A stretch of 64,000 nucleotides of DNA from Nelumbo lutea (GCA_022828595.1 JAKGHH010000002.1:81564383-81628382), one strand, 5' to 3'; shown: positions 20,591 through 33,482, counted from the stretch's first letter. The notes: generated by a model from the letters alone, not told the origin. Numbers and translations are program-made.

Positions 20591-23436
20591 TCCAAAATCA
20601 ATGGTCCTGGTTGAGGAAACATTTGGAGGATATCTTAACTAAGGAGGAGGTTGGTTGGAGGAAAAAATCTTGGGTTTGGTTGAAGGAGGGAAATAGGAAT
20701 ACTGAATTTTTCCAGCTTTGGCTAATGGGAAAAGAAGGAAAAAACTTTATTTCTATGGGTCACTTCAAATCTATTTTTAGGAGACCTCTGAATGGAAAAA
20801 TTTGGAATAAGGGTCTGGAGTGGTCAAGATTAGAGGAGGATTCTAGGGTGTGGATTGAGAGAAGGTTTCGGTTGAATCAAATCAAGGAAGTTGTGTTCTC
20901 TATGGATGATATATCTAAAGCTTATGGACCGGATTATTTCACTATGGCTTTCTATCAAGATTGTTGGGAAGTGTTGAAAGATGATTTATGGAAGGTGTTC
21001 GGAGAGTTCTTTGATAGAGCAATGATTAATCCAGGGCTAAACTTCCAAAAAAAGATGATGTTGTGCACCCAAAAGATTTCAAACCGATTAGCTTGGTAAA
21101 TAGATTATATAAGATCATTGCTAAGGTTCTCTCCTAAAGAATTAGAGTGGTCCTCCCTCACATACACATGGGGTAATGGTGAATTTTGGGTTTGGTGATA
21201 GATGGTGCAAATTGATCTTAGGGTGCATAAAGACTTGTCATTATTCAATTTTGTAGAATGGATCTATGGTGGACCACTTTCTAGTGTTAAGAGGTCTTAG
21301 ACAAGGGGATCCCTTGTCACCCATTTTATTCATATTGATTGCTGATGTGTTTGGAAGACTTGTTAGTAGAGCTTATAATAGGAACTTGGTGAGGGGTTGG
21401 ACGGTAGGTAGGGATGAGGTGCCTCTTACTCGTAGTTTGTTGGTGATACTATTTTGTTTTGTGAAGGTGGTAATCTTGACTGGGTAGGGAATTTGATCAA
21501 AGTTTTTGAGCATATGTCTAACCGGAAAGTTAATTTTGATAAATGCTGTCTTGTGAGTATAAATTTGAATGAGAGTGCTCGAGTTTTGGGTTGTGAAGTG
21601 ACTCAATGGCTTTGACCTATTTGGAGTTACCATTGAGGGATAATCCGAGGAAAAGTAATTTTTGGAATCCTATGGTTGAAAGGCTTACAAAGAAGTTGGC
21701 ATCTTGGATGAGGAGTTACTATTTATGGGGGGAAGAATTACAGTTATTAGGTTTACTCTTGCTAGCTTGTCGGTGTATTTAAGTGTTTAGGATTCCCTAA
21801 GGGGTTAGCAAAAAAATTGAAAAATTGATGAGAGACTTTCTTTGGAAGCTAGGTGAGGAGGACCATAGAGTAAGGTGGGAAGTGGTTAGCAGAAGTAAGA
21901 AGTTTGGTGGAATAGGGTTAGGGAACATCGAGTAGAGGAATGTTGCTTTGTTAGGGATATGGCTGTGGAGATACCTGAGGATAAAGACAGGCTATGGTCA
22001 AAATTTATTATTAGTATTCATAGGCTTGTGGCTAATGGTTGGGATTCCCGGATTTTGGCCAGAGCCTCTAGAGCTTTTCCCTAGAAGTCCATCCATGCAA
22101 TTTTACCATCCTTCTTGCCATTTGTCAAAATGTCAAGTATAATCCCCATTCTAGAAATTGTGTCAAATTTTGGGATCGTGTATGGTTAGATAATTCTCCT
22201 TTGAAGGAGCAATTTCCCTCTCTCTATGCCATTTACAGTTGTACAGATGAGCCTATTCCTTCTTTCATTGTGCCTCCCCATTTTGGTTTGACTGGGACCT
22301 AGGATTCATGAGAGGGCTTCGTAAGTTGGAAATGAGTGTTGTGCCTATTCTCCAAGGGTTGATATTTTTGGATCCTAGTAAAAGGAATATTCGAATTTGG
22401 ACTCTTAGTTCCTTTGGGTTCTTCTCTTGTACCTCTTTCTTTTCAACCTTAGTTCAATCAGGGGATAGTTTGGGGATACCTTTTCTTGTTAGGTAGGTTT
22501 GGAGTAAGCCTATCCCACCTTGTGTGGGTGCTTTTTGTTGGGAAGCCTATCTGGAGAGAATTAACACTTTTGATTTGCTCCAAAGAAAAAGTCCAAATTG
22601 GTGCTCTCATTGTAAGGTTGATGGTTTTTAATTTACAAAGTACCAATTGTCGCCTGAGAGATATGGGAATGTTTTCTCTCTTTGCTTGGGTGCAAGTGGA
22701 ACCCCCGCCAAATGTGCGGAGTTTGTTTGCCTCGACCTTTTTTAGTTGGCCAAATGGGAAGATATTTATGTAAAAGGGCGGTTTTGTGTTGGATAGCATG
22801 GGAAGAACGAAACCAGGGGATCTTTCTTGATAAGGAGAAAAGTAGAGATGCCCTAATTGAAATCATTGCAATTAGGGTGATCCATTGGGTGAAGTCTCTT
22901 GGTATTTTTGAAGGAACCCTTGCAGATGATTTGGAAAGCTATTGCTAACTCAGCTCCTAGTAAGGCTGTGTTAAGACCAACTTGGTCCCCTCCTCCGTGT
23001 GGCTTTATTAAGCTGAATTTTGATGGGAGTAGTGAAGGAAATCTGGATCCCTCAAGGCTCTGGCATAGGGGTGTCTTTAGAAATGAGGAAGAGTCATTGC
23101 TGTCACTTAGGATCAATTGGTGTTGGATATTCTTTGAGGGCTGAAATAATGGTTGTGCTGGAAGGTCTTCAAAGGGCTAGAGAGCTGAACATTAAGAAGC
23201 TAGTAATTGAGGGGGATTCGAAGTTAGTTATTGAGTAGTTCAAGAAGGAAGAGTAGTGGATGGTGGTGCTATATTAACTAGAAAAGGAGTACTTGGCTGT
23301 CTTGGCGAATGGAAATCAATGTGCAATGGGTGAAAAGGAATGCTAGTTTATTCTCTGATACATTAGCAAAGTAGGGGGTGGGAAGGGATCATTTATTTTG
23401 AGCTGTATTGTAATCTTGTTGTTTGTATTTATAAGA
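20590..23436 (+). pseudogene. LINE-A: 5'-truncated plant L1-type ORF2 (RT, zf-RVT, RNase H)
   Basis: Non-LTR reverse transcriptase pieces occur in order. The N-terminal part spans 20,611-21,099 (SMDDISKAYGPDYFTMAFYQ, then FKPISLVNRLYKIIAKVLS, broken by stops). GLRQGDPLSPILFILIADVF begins near 21,287. A catalytic-motif remnant lies at 21,436-21,450 and reads FVGDT instead of FADDT, so the first Asp is lost. A zinc-binding-like part follows at 22,100-22,850. An RNase H-like part (FIKLNFDGSSEGN near 23,000, then LEGLQRARELNIKKLVIEGD) ends near 23,230. There is no endonuclease or ORF1. Many stops and frameshifts make it non-functional. Confidence 0.82.
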
Positions 23437-23444
23437 GTTAAGAG

Positions 23445-24081
23445 CAATGTTTTCAACCACCGCCGACCTGGTCGGTCGAACTGTTCGAACCATTACCTGG
23501 CTAGGATTTTGGGTCCTGTTCATTCTAGACCCGCCAGATGGTCAAAAAACTGTTGACTTGGTCAATAATCGTTTGACCCGGATAGTTCGACTATTGACCC
23601 ATTCGACCTGGTGTTTGAGTCGCGGGTTGCACACTCAATGCATGCAAAACTTTCAGAGGCCATAACTTTGCACTTTGATGTCCGATTGGAGGTGATTTGT
23701 TTTCTTTTTGATTTTGGGTAACTTTTTGAGATCTATGCATCCCAAGGGGCCATAGGCGCCTTGCCCCGCTATTTTCGTGAAAAAAACCCTTTTTTTGGCC
23801 TCAAATTACAAATTTTAATATTTTTTATAAATAAAAAATTAAAAGCTGAATTAAAAAATAAATTAAATATAAAATAATACATATAACATGCCTAAAACAT
23901 ATTTATACTTTATTTATTTCTAAAATATATATTAATACACATATATACATACATATGTATATAAATACATATATGTGCTGACATGGCACGATCCAAACCA
24001 TTTGACCCGTTTGGTCAAACTAGTGACCCATGACCCGGAGGCAAAAACGGTTCGGCCTCTGGGTTGGTTTTTAAAACATTG
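23445..24081. mobile_element. hAT-type MITE, family H, copy 2
   Basis: Termini CAATGTTTTCAACC and TTTTTAAAACATTG are inverted. The flanks GTTAAGAG (23,437-23,444) and GCTAAGAG (24,082-24,089) are an 8-bp target duplication with one change. It is 637 bp with GGTCGGTCGAAC-type words near the ends and a long AT-rich middle. It interrupts the 3' untranslated tail of LINE-A, so it is younger than that element. Confidence 0.8.
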
Positions 24082-24089
24082 GCTAAGAG

Positions 24090-24680
24090 AGTTTATCTCT
24101 CCCCTTATCCCCTTTGTATACTTTCTTTATTATTATAATAACCCAGTTTCTATTATTCATCAAAAGAAATATCAATGACCCAGGTTGATGAATGACATGG
24201 TTAGGAAGGAAAGCATGCCATACCAGAAGTGGTGGTAGGAATCACTATGGCTCTGGTTGGAGGACGAGGATCAAAGGAATTTCTCATATTCATCACATGA
24301 GATACTAATTATTTCCTTTCTAGTAATGTGGGGATGCTGATAGGGATGGATCAAGCTGCTGGGTAGAACTCTCTTCGTGATCATCACTAGCTACTGCATT
24401 ATTTGCCCAACTAGTAGGTGGGTGAAGATCATAACAAAAGTTAATCATGTGCCATCCATTGCACAATAAGTGCATTTCCATAACCCATGTCCACCTTGTT
24501 CACAACCACCTCTACATCTCTCAAGACGTTCCTGATTGATTACCTAGGACAACTCTGCCACCTCCTTTGTTACCATGAGCAATACCTCTATTATTACCAC
24601 CTACCTTGGGCAACTGCTAATGCTGACTTGTCATTACTAGTAATTGTCTCTATGGAGCCAGAGCAGTGATTTAAAAGGTG
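24090..24680 (+). other. LINE-A 3' tail and anonymous intronic DNA
   Basis: Up to about 24,180 the DNA looks like the continuation of the LINE-A 3' tail (CCCCTTTGTATACTTTC). The rest is without a recognisable feature. A fragment AAAAGGTGTGCCTAAGGCAC near 24,672 resembles the edge of a GGCGCC-type MITE. Confidence 0.4.
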
Positions 24681-24759
24681 TGCCTAAGGCACTTAGGCAC
24701 ACAAGCAGGAACCAAGGAGTACCTTGGGCCGATGGAGTACCTTGGAAAAGTGGAGTAGC

Positions 24760-26590
24760 AGGAACCAACTTGCAAGCTGAGGAGCTAGAACATTGTGCAA
24801 ATTTGTTGGGGTGTGAGATCAAGTATTGGTTTTGGAAGCCAGTGCTGGAAAGGTTCACAAAGAAGTTGGTTTCGTGGAAATGAAATTACATCTTGTTGGG
24901 TGGAAGGATAACTTTAATTAAGTCCACAATGCCCAACCTACTCACTTATTATTTCCATCTTTTGAATCCCAGGCAAAGTGGCTAAAAAGAATAACAGCTG
25001 CGAATTGGGGGATGAAGGAAGTGGGGCTAAAGAACAAGGTGGGTTGGGAATAGGAAATTTGATTCATAGGAACACTGATTTGCTTGGGAAATGGTTGTGG
25101 TGACTACCATTAGAGAGGAATGGGATTTGGCACAAGGTTATTATGAGTGTTTGTGGTGCTTCAGACAATGGCTATAATGCTAAGGTGGCTCCTTCTTCAA
25201 CAAGATCTCCTTGGAAATATTATCTGTGTGATAGTTTCTTCCTACGATTTATCAGGTATGATGTGGGTAATGGGCTCAATGTTTGGTTGTGGGAAGATCT
25301 TGGGTGGGAAACTCCACTCTTCAAGAACAATTTCCATTGTTATATTTGTTATCAACTTATAAGATGGAACCCATCTCAAGATTTTGGTCTACAGCCTCAT
25401 CTGGCTTGGATTGGGAGTTTGGGTATAGAAGAGGGCTTAGGGAGAATGAATGCAACTCTCTAATTCTACTCTTGGCCCAGCTTAACTCTATTTTCTTGGA
25501 CAACCAGGCTAGTGACAACAGGATCTGCTCAGCTTCTCCCATTGGCTTGTTTTCCTGTGCCTCTTTGTTCATCTCTTTGGTGTACTCTAATAGTCTGGGG
25601 GTGAACTTCCCGGTGAAAGATATTTGGAGTAGACTTATTCCTCTTTACGATTCAAGTCTTCTATTGGGAAGTGGTTCTGCGAAAGATCAATACCTGTGAT
25701 ATGCTACAGAAAAGGAGGCCTTTTCTGTACCTTTGTGAATTGCGTTTGGTTGGAATTGTGCTCTCTCTTTTGGTGCAGGTGGGAGGCTCCCCAAGATGTG
25801 GCTGGTTTATTTATTTTCTCCAAATTTCCTGAGACAACCCAAAAATGGGAAAGAATATTGTGGTGGGCAGCAGTCCTGCGGATAATATGGGAAGAGAGAA
25901 ATGGCAGAATATTGAAAGAAAAAAGCAAGACTGTAAGATAGTGGACAATGTTAAAATAAAGGTTGCTAATTAGGTAAAATCATTGGAAGATTTCAGAGAT
26001 TTTCATGTGACAACAATGCTGGGGGAGAAGTGGCTACTTCTTACAAGATAAAAGGCATGGTTGTGATGTGATGGAATGGAAACCACTAACAATTCAAGGT
26101 TTGAATCTAAACTTTGATGGCAGTTCATTGGAAAACCCAGGTCTGGCAGAAATTGGAGGTGTCTTTAGAGATGCAGCAAGAGTATCCAAAGCCTTATATA
26201 TTCAGGACCTCTTGGAGTTGGTGATTGTATCAAAGCGTAATTAATGGTACTGTTACAAGGCTTGAGGATAGCTAAGAAGCTGGGCCTTGAACATTTGGAG
26301 GTGGAGGGGGGACTGAAAGGTGGGTCATATCTTGGCTAACTAAAAATATTCCAGGAGATTGGGCTTATAGGCATGCTGTAAGGGAAATCCATCCTTTAGC
26401 CAAGGAAATGGGAGCTACTTTCAGTTGGATTAGGAGAACAGAAAATGGGATAGCAGATTGCTTGGCAACACAAGGGGTTCACAAGGAGCAATTGGTTTGG
26501 ACTAATTTGTAGTTATCTTGAATTTCTTGATGGGTGACTAGACTTTTCTGGTCTTTGTACTCAATCTCTTATCATTAATGAATGAAATTT
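24760..26590 (+). pseudogene. LINE-B: 5'-truncated L1-type ORF2 C-terminal half
   Basis: It starts with a connector phrase (FTKKLVSWK, then GGRITLIKSTMPNLLTYYF near 24,850-24,960), continues through WKYYLCDSFF and VGNGLNVWLWEDLG (25,210-25,310), then an RNase H-like part NLNFDGSSLENPG near 26,100. The 3' tail ends around TCATTAATGAATGAAATTTA. The reverse-transcriptase palm is absent, so it was truncated on insertion or deleted later. Stops are frequent. It lies in the same orientation as LINE-A. Confidence 0.75.
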
Positions 26591-26718
26591 ATGTTGCTTA
26601 TAAAAGAACCATAAAGTTGAGAGCAAATCCAGAAACTTGAAAGACCTATGAAAATGAATATAGGGTCCATCATTCTAATGGACCTTCTAGGAGGCTGAAA
26701 AGATGCCCCTAGCTTGTT

Positions 26719-27300
26719 GTGTCTGAAGGCATTTGGGTGGAGAACAATTCTGATGTAGCTTCTGCAGGCATTTGGGTAATACATGTAAAGGATGTTAACC
26801 TTAGTAAAAGATTAGACCTACTGGGTCAATGTCTAGTTGGAAGGTTCTTAGGAGAATCACCAGATGAAGATGCTGTTTCTTGCTGGGCCTCACGGGAGTG
26901 GAGGTTAGGCTACACAATTGAGGTCAGAGCTATGAGAGGTAGATTATTTTTGTTTTGTTTGCAGAGAAATGAAGGTGTCAATGATCTTCTCATATGGGAG
27001 TTATCGCAGTTTTGATGCTTGGAGTTTCAAATTTGATCATTGATTAGATGGCGGGAGATACTGTTGGCCTGGATTTTCGTTGTAGGAATTTCCCTTCATG
27101 CTTGGTGCTTTCAGATGTTAAAATCAATGGGAGATGCTGTTGGCAAGTTTATTTCTGTGGACAGAAATATGTATTTTGGAGTGTTACTTGATAGGCAATG
27201 ATATTGGTCTGGGTGAGAGTATGAGGTGTTATTTGTGGATGAGAGATATGAGGTTAGAATAGTAATTGAGGGTGAGGAGTTAACTGTTGTGTTGTCGTTT
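26719..27300 (+). pseudogene. LINE-C: ORF1 (DUF4283-like) fragment
   Basis: The frame at 26,719-27,015 contains CLVGRFLGESPDEDAVSCWA followed by a LFLFCLQRNEGVNDLL segment. It continues after a stop with ISLHAWCFQMLKSMGD and GKFISVDRNMYFG. This order is that of the RNA-binding ORF1 (DUF4283 gag-like) of plant L1 elements. No zinc knuckle follows. It is a separate insertion fragment, or the 5' part of a different copy from LINE-B. Confidence 0.65.
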
Positions 27301-28000
27301 TAAGAAGGGAAATAGGCAAAAGGTTAAAGATGAAATGGTGGTCATAAACAAGGATGAAGATGGTATTTCACTTGTGACTTGTAAGAGACACATGAAGAAT
27401 ATTTAGTATAAAGGGTCGGAGAGTGATATGAGGTTAGAATAGTGATTGGTGTATGTAACCATAAGTATTTTGGAATTTCATGTTTAGGTATAAACTGACC
27501 ACAAATTAAACCAGCAAATTATTATGGACTGACTATTTAATTTGATTGTCAAAAGTAATGACAATAGTTTTGAATGACATCCTCACAAAAGGAAGATATA
27601 CATACAATGACTAAGAGTGAGTGCTATGGTTTGGCTCTACATACACCTATCAACTGAAAATGGGTTACATGTTCTCAAAAAGATATCTATACCTATACTG
27701 CTTGCCTATTTGGTTGCTCAGGAATTTTTTTTGAAGGGTAATGAAGAAAAAAAATACTAAAAAAATTAAAGCAGGTACAATCTGTTCAGGTGTCAAGATG
27801 TCACCCCACTACAACAGTACATCAAAACATCAGTCAAGACTGAAATGATTCACATTATAAGCTTGAATATCATGAATGTCTCAGAAAATTGTGATAAGTT
27901 GGCCGACCGAAGCCACAATCACTTCAATATTTCTTTCTTTTCCTCCAAGTAGCCTTCCGTTCCTTTCCCACCACAGAGACTGCACACTGCAAAAGGTATG
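27300..28000 (+). other. Anonymous intronic DNA
   Basis: No domain or RNA gene was recognised. The GAGTGATATGAGGTTAGAAT word near 27,420 also occurs near 27,245, a small local duplication. Confidence 0.35.
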
Positions 28001-28015
28001 CAGCTCCAAATGATT

Positions 28016-29745
28016 TTAGTCTTGCTTTCTCTGAACTTTGGCCAAACAGAGAAGATCTCTGCTGTTGAGGATGGGTGGAAAATGGGAATTCCGAATAGGA
28101 AGAAGTAGAATCTCCAAATTAAGTTTGCTAAATGACAAGAACAGGTGAAAAGCAGTATCCTCTTCGGACTTACACAAATAGCAATAATTAGCTATGCCGA
28201 AGCCTCTACTTTTCAAGTGATCTGTTGTGAGAACACTGTCCAATGCAACCAGCCGAGCAAAAGCTTCAATTCTCGGGGGAACTGGATCTCCCTAATGAGA
28301 GCCGTGTAGAATGACTTCACTGTGAACTTTCCATTTCTGCACTCCTTCCACCACAATCCATCTTTGATGGTTGTATAGATTCTGGTTTATTCTAGATTGT
28401 CCAGCAAAATAATGCATTCTTCCTCCACCTCTCAAGTAGGGGTTCTGACCTAGGGCTCCAAACCACATGATCACTTCTTATTTCATAGCAGTGGGCTACT
28501 GAAACCTGATAATCAGCCAGCCTATACAGTCTTGGGCAAATATCACACAACTTCCCAACCCCACTCCAACCATCCTCCCAAAACCTCACTCTGGAACCAG
28601 CACCCACTTTAACACTTATCAAGCCTCTGAAATCCTGATTAAAATTCATTATGCCCTTCCAAACACTCGCCTCATAGGAATGGCTAATTATTGCTAGCCC
28701 AAACCTCACCAGCCCATACATCCCCACCACCACTCTTCTCCATAATGACTCCCTCTCCTTTCCTAGCCCAAACCTTCATAACCATTTACCCATAAGAGCT
28801 TTATTGAAAATATTTATTCTTCTAAGCCCCAACCGCCTAGAGCTTTTGGTCTTACCTTCTCCCACTTTACTAGTGAAACTTCCTTGGTCCCTTTGCTCCT
28901 TCCCAAGGGAAAGGAAATCCCTTTGGATTTTTTCTATCTTGTTGGCCACAGTAGTTGGTATTTTCAACAGTGAAAGGTAGTAAGTAGGAAGACTCGACAA
29001 CACACTTTTTATGACAGTAATTCTGCCCTCAAGAGAGAGATATCTTGCTTTCCATTTTCCAACCTCATTTCCACTCTCTCTATGAGGGGCCTCCACATGC
29101 TTTCTGAACCATATTTGGCCCCCACTGGGAGGCGTAAATAGGAAAAGCGAAGCTCCCCTATCCGGCATTCTAAGACTGCTGCAAACATTGAAATCTCTTC
29201 CTAGCTGATCTTTTTGACTGCAATCAGGATACTTCTCAAGATTTCACCTTCATACCTGTTAGCAGCTCAAAATTGGCTAATACTGCTCTTAAATTCAGCA
29301 CTTGATCCTCCTCTTCATTTAGGGAGATGAGGGTATCATGTGCAAATTGTAAATGGGAAATGCATGGCCCTTCTGGCCCTATACTAGTCCTTCTAACCAA
29401 CCCTGCTGTACTCCCTTCTTTAGCAACAGATTTAGAGCTTCCATTACCAATACAAATAATAAAGGGGACAGAGGATCTTCTTGTCTCAGCCCCCTAGAGA
29501 CTTGAAAGAACTTCGAGGAAACCCCATTGAGGATCCCTGAAAGGGAAAAAAATGAGATACACCCATACATTCAGCTCCTCCATTTTTCTCCAAACCCCAT
29601 CAACCTTTTGAATTTCTTCCAAGAATCCCCACTTTACATGATCATAAGCTTTCTCTGTCTTCTCAATCTTGAATCTATGCACTCACTTGCCACCATCACC
29701 ACATCCAGAATTTATCTTCCCTCCATGAAAGCCATTTGAGTTCCC
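28016..29745 (-). pseudogene. LINE-D: L1-type ORF2 fragment, antisense to host gene
   Basis: Read on the minus strand from 29,740 downwards: an RT palm part (WGFLEEIQKVDG, then SRGLRQEDPLSPLLFVLVME), a catalytic remnant at 29,332-29,346 reading FAHDT (first Asp replaced by His), a connector (SLEGRITVIKSVLSSLPTYY near 29,000), GAGSRVRFWEDGWSG near 28,570, and a zinc-binding RVT domain (GIANYCYLCKSEEDTAFHLF near 28,180). The RNase H domain and ORF1 are missing. Stops and frameshifts separate the pieces. It cannot encode an active enzyme. Confidence 0.82.
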
Positions 29746-30028
29746 CCCATTTACTTCATGGAGCACTTTCCTCACTTAGGAAATGCTTAGGTGGTTGCCT
29801 AGTTTTACAAGTAAGAAATGATTTAAGGGCACATAATTTAACAATGGATACAAAATGATATGGTCAAACAGGATTATATAGTTGGGACAAGGCTTAGATG
29901 ATGATTCTCCCATAAAAGTTCTATTTTAAACCATATCAACAATATCATTACTCTATACTTTAGGTATTAGTCGAAAGTTGAATGTTTTTTATGGGCTAGA
30001 CTCTTCATTGATACATTATAGAGCTATT
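29746..30028 (+). other. Intronic DNA between LINE-D and Copia-1
   Basis: No feature was seen. The sequence ends in the CCTAT target site of Copia-1. Confidence 0.4.
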
Positions 30029-30033
30029 CCTAT

Positions 30034-30336
30034 TGTAATCATTCATGGAGAGAGAGAGAGACGAGAGAGAGAGAAAGAGAAGAGGAGAAGAGAAGAGAGA
30101 AAAGAGAAGAGGAAGATATGATTGAGAGACACAAACAAAAACTATTCTGGCTGCCGCCAATTTAGTTATTTATATTAACTTAATATAAAAGGAATGAGAG
30201 ATTACAAGTATGCCCCTGGTGGCACTCCCTAGTAACAAACTAATAAGAAAGAAAGAAAGTAATTGGCTGGCAACATCTTAAGCTGACAACACACTAACAA
30301 CAATTGTAAAATAACAATTAAATAATCCTCACAATA
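30034..30336 (-). repeat. Copia-1 3' LTR
   Basis: 303 bp. On the plus strand it starts TGTAATCATTCATGG and ends AATCCTCACAATA; the minus-strand start was probably TGTTGTGAGG. It contains a GA-rich microsatellite (about 30,050-30,115). Next to it lies the polypurine tract at 30,337-30,350. Confidence 0.9.
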
Positions 30337-30343
30337 CTCCCCC

Positions 30344-32903
30344 TCAAGTTGGGCTGGATATGCCTATCATGCCCAGCTTGTCACATAACTCATTGTGCCG
30401 CGAGTATGGAAGTCCTTTTGTGAGGACATCAGCGAGTTGTTCCTTGGAGTTGACATAAGGGATGCAAATTTCCCTTTTTTCCAAATTTTCCTTAATGAAC
30501 TGTTTGTCTACCTCGATGTGCTTGGTCCTCTCATGTAGGACAAGGTTGCTGGCGATGTTTATGGCCGCCTTGTTGTCACAGTAAAGAGACATGGGATTAT
30601 GAACAACTCCAAGCTCCCCTAGAAGATTTTTTAGCGAAAGGGCTTCAGCCACCCCATGTGCCATAACTCTATATTCAGCTTCAACACTTGACCTTGCTGC
30701 TACACTTTGTTTCTTGCTTTTCCAAGTCACTAGGTTTCCTCCCACAAATGTGCAATACCCACTTGTGGACTTTCTATCATCTACGACACCTGCCCAATCA
30801 ACATCTGTAAAGACCTTTAGGTGATTATGTTTACTGAATAGTAGACCTGTTTCGGGATACTTTTTAAGTATCTAAGAACTCTCTCTGCTGCCTCCATGCA
30901 TGGTTTCTTAGGAGAGTGTATGAATTGGCTTAGAACCCCAACTGAATAGGCAATGTCTGGACGAGTCATGGACAAATAAATCAACTTTCCCACTAACCTT
31001 TGGAACTGTTTCACATCTTTCAGAGGTTCACCATCACAGTCACCCAACTTGTGATCAACATCCATGGGAGTATTTGCTGGCCTTGCGCCTAATTTGCCTG
31101 TGTCTTGTAATAGAGATCAATGGTGTATTTCCTTTGAGAAATGAAGATACCTCTTTCTGAGCGGGCGACTTTAATTCCAAGGAAATATTTCAGGGGACCT
31201 AAACCTTTCACTTCAAATTTAGATGCAAGAAATTGTTTCAATTTTTGTATTTCTGAACTCCAATTTCCTATAATGATGATATCATCTACATACACTACCA
31301 ATACAACAACTTGTTCTTGATATCTCTTCACAAAGAGTGTGTGATCAGACTGACATTGTTTGAAGCCTACCTGCTGATTTTCCATGTGAAACTTACTGAA
31401 CCAAGCTCTGGGAGATTGTTTTAAACCATAAAGAGACTTTCTAAGCTTGCACACCTTATTTTCACTTCCCTTGGCACAAAATCCAAGGGGTTGAACTATG
31501 CATACTTCCTCCTCTAGGTCACCATTTAAAAAAGAATTCTTTATGTCTAGTTGATGCAATTCCCAGTCAAGGTTTGCAGCTAATGACAGGAGGACCCTAA
31601 TTGAGTTCATCTTAGCTATTGGAGCAAAAGTCTCATCATAGTCAACCCTGTACACTTGAGTGTACCCTTTGGCTACTAGTCTTGCTTTGTACCTTTCAAC
31701 TGTCTCGTGTGCCTTGTGTTTAATTGTAAACACCCACTTACACCCCACTGGGTCTTTCCCCCTTGGAAGATCCAACAATTCCCAAGTTTGATTTTTATGA
31801 AGGGCATTAATCTCTTCCTTCATAGCATATGTCCAGTCAGGGCATTTTAAGGCTTCTACGACATTTTTGGGAATAGGGATGCAAATCAACTACAGATAGA
31901 AAGGCTCGGTATGAGGCGGAAATGTGATCATAGGAGACATACTGGGTAATGGGGTGTTTGGTAGTGCATGACCTGACTCCCTTTCTTTGAGCAATAGGAA
32001 TGTCAAGGTCATCCACAGTAGGAGTAGGAGTATCAGTAGGTGCAATAGGGTTTGGACTTACCTCTTGGGAGTCTAATAGTGTCGGTTGCTCAATGTTTGG
32101 TTGCTCCACATCTCTATCACATTGCTGATCTCTACGACATGTATGTTGGAAGACACAGAAGGGAGCAAGGTCCGGAATAGAAGGGAGAGAGACTTGGTGG
32201 ACCTGAACCTGTTTCTCCTCTTCTACACTACTAGTCTCCCCCTGAGGAGAAGCAGGGAAGAACGGTTCAGATTCAAAGGACACATCTATAGACACAAAAA
32301 ACTTATGACTAACGGGATCAAAGCACCAATACCCTTTTTGAGAGGAGGGATACCCCAAAAAGATACAAGGAATGGACTGAGGGTCTAACTTACCTCGAGA
32401 TGGAGACAAATCATGGACAAAGGCACGACAACCAAAAACTCTCATGGGAATGGAAAATAAAGGGGATTGAGGGAACAACAACTGATGAGGGGCCATGTAG
32501 TTCAGTACTCTGGAGGGCATGCGATTGATGACATAAGTAGTTGCAAGTATAGCATCCATCCAAAACCTTTTTGGAACATTCATGTGTAACATTATCCTAC
32601 GAGCCACCTCAAGGAGGTGTTTGTTTTTTCTTTTTGCAATACCTAAAGGATCTGTATTTCAACATGGAATTGCGTAAATACCATCCTCTGGAAATCTTTC
32701 ACAATTTTTGGAACTTCGTCTCTACTATGCATAGGGAATACCCATGTATAGCGAGAGAAGTCATCGATCAATGTGATAAAGTACTTATATCCGCCCTTAG
32801 AGATTATAGTAGTAGGCCCCCATACATCATAATACACAACATGAAAAGGAACACTTGATCTTTTATTATTCGAGTGAAAAGTTGTTCTACATTGTTTGCT
32901 CAA
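30344..32903 (-). pseudogene. Copia-1 pol remnant: integrase C-part, reverse transcriptase, RNase H
   Basis: The minus-strand order is integrase core end (VVYYDVWGPTTIISKGGYKY, 32,643-32,903), integrase C-terminus and linker (31,837-32,607), reverse transcriptase (31,089-31,889), connector (30,817-31,065) and RNase H (30,344-30,745, with SSVEAEYRVMA, LYCDNKAAI and ADVLTKGLP). The YVDD catalytic motif is intact near 31,285 (VYVDDIIIIG). Frameshifts or stops separate the segments, and the N-terminal half of the polyprotein is absent. Substrate and reaction, if it were whole, would be LTR-retrotransposon cDNA synthesis in cytoplasmic particles. Confidence 0.9.
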
Positions 32904-33482
32904 CCGACACTGTTAGACTCCCAGGAGGTAAGTCCAAACTCTATTGCACCTACTGATACTCCTACTCCTACTGTGGATGACCTTGACATTCTTATTGCTC
33001 AAAGAAAGAGAGTCAGATCATGCACTACCAAACGCCCCATTACCCAATATGTCTCCTATGATCACATTTCCCCCTCATACCGAGCCTTTGCATCCCTATT
33101 CCCAGAAATGTTGTGGAAGCTTTAAAATGCCCTAAATGGACAGATGCTATGAAGGAGATTAATGCTCTTCATAAAAATCAAACTTGGGAATTGGTGGATC
33201 TTCCAAGGGGGAAAGACCCAGTGGGGTGTAAGTGGGTGTTTATAGTTAAACACAAGGCAAACGAGACAGTTGAAAGGTACAAAGCAAGACTAGTAGCCAA
33301 AGGGTACACTCAAGTGTACGGGGTTGACTATGATGAGACTTTTCCTCCAATAGCTAAGATGAACTCAATTAGGTTCCTCTTGTCATTAGCTGCTAACCTT
33401 AACTGGGAATTACACCAATTGGACATAAAGAATGCTTTTTTAAATGGTGACTTAGAGGATGAAGTATACATGGTTCAACCCT
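32899..33482 (+). pseudogene. Copia-1 inverted extra copy of linker and RT N-terminal part
   Basis: The plus strand repeats in inverted orientation the segment 31,487-32,092 of the same element. The linker (QPTLLDSQEVSP, TPTPTVDDLDI) is followed by RT up to [20 protein letters not shown]. The two arms show scattered substitutions, a gap of about 20 bases near 33,090 and a small gap near 33,150. The outer break near 33,482 joins directly to leader sequence. Confidence 0.88.

Noticed and set aside
26575..26784. Minus-strand frame as a gene near LINE-B/LINE-C
   Set aside because: It overlaps the LINE-C ORF1 on the other strand, has no domain and lies in a transposon junction.
32086..32388. Plus-strand 100-residue frame inside Copia-1
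   Set aside because: It is the antisense shadow of the Copia-1 integrase-linker coding region and has no domain of its own.
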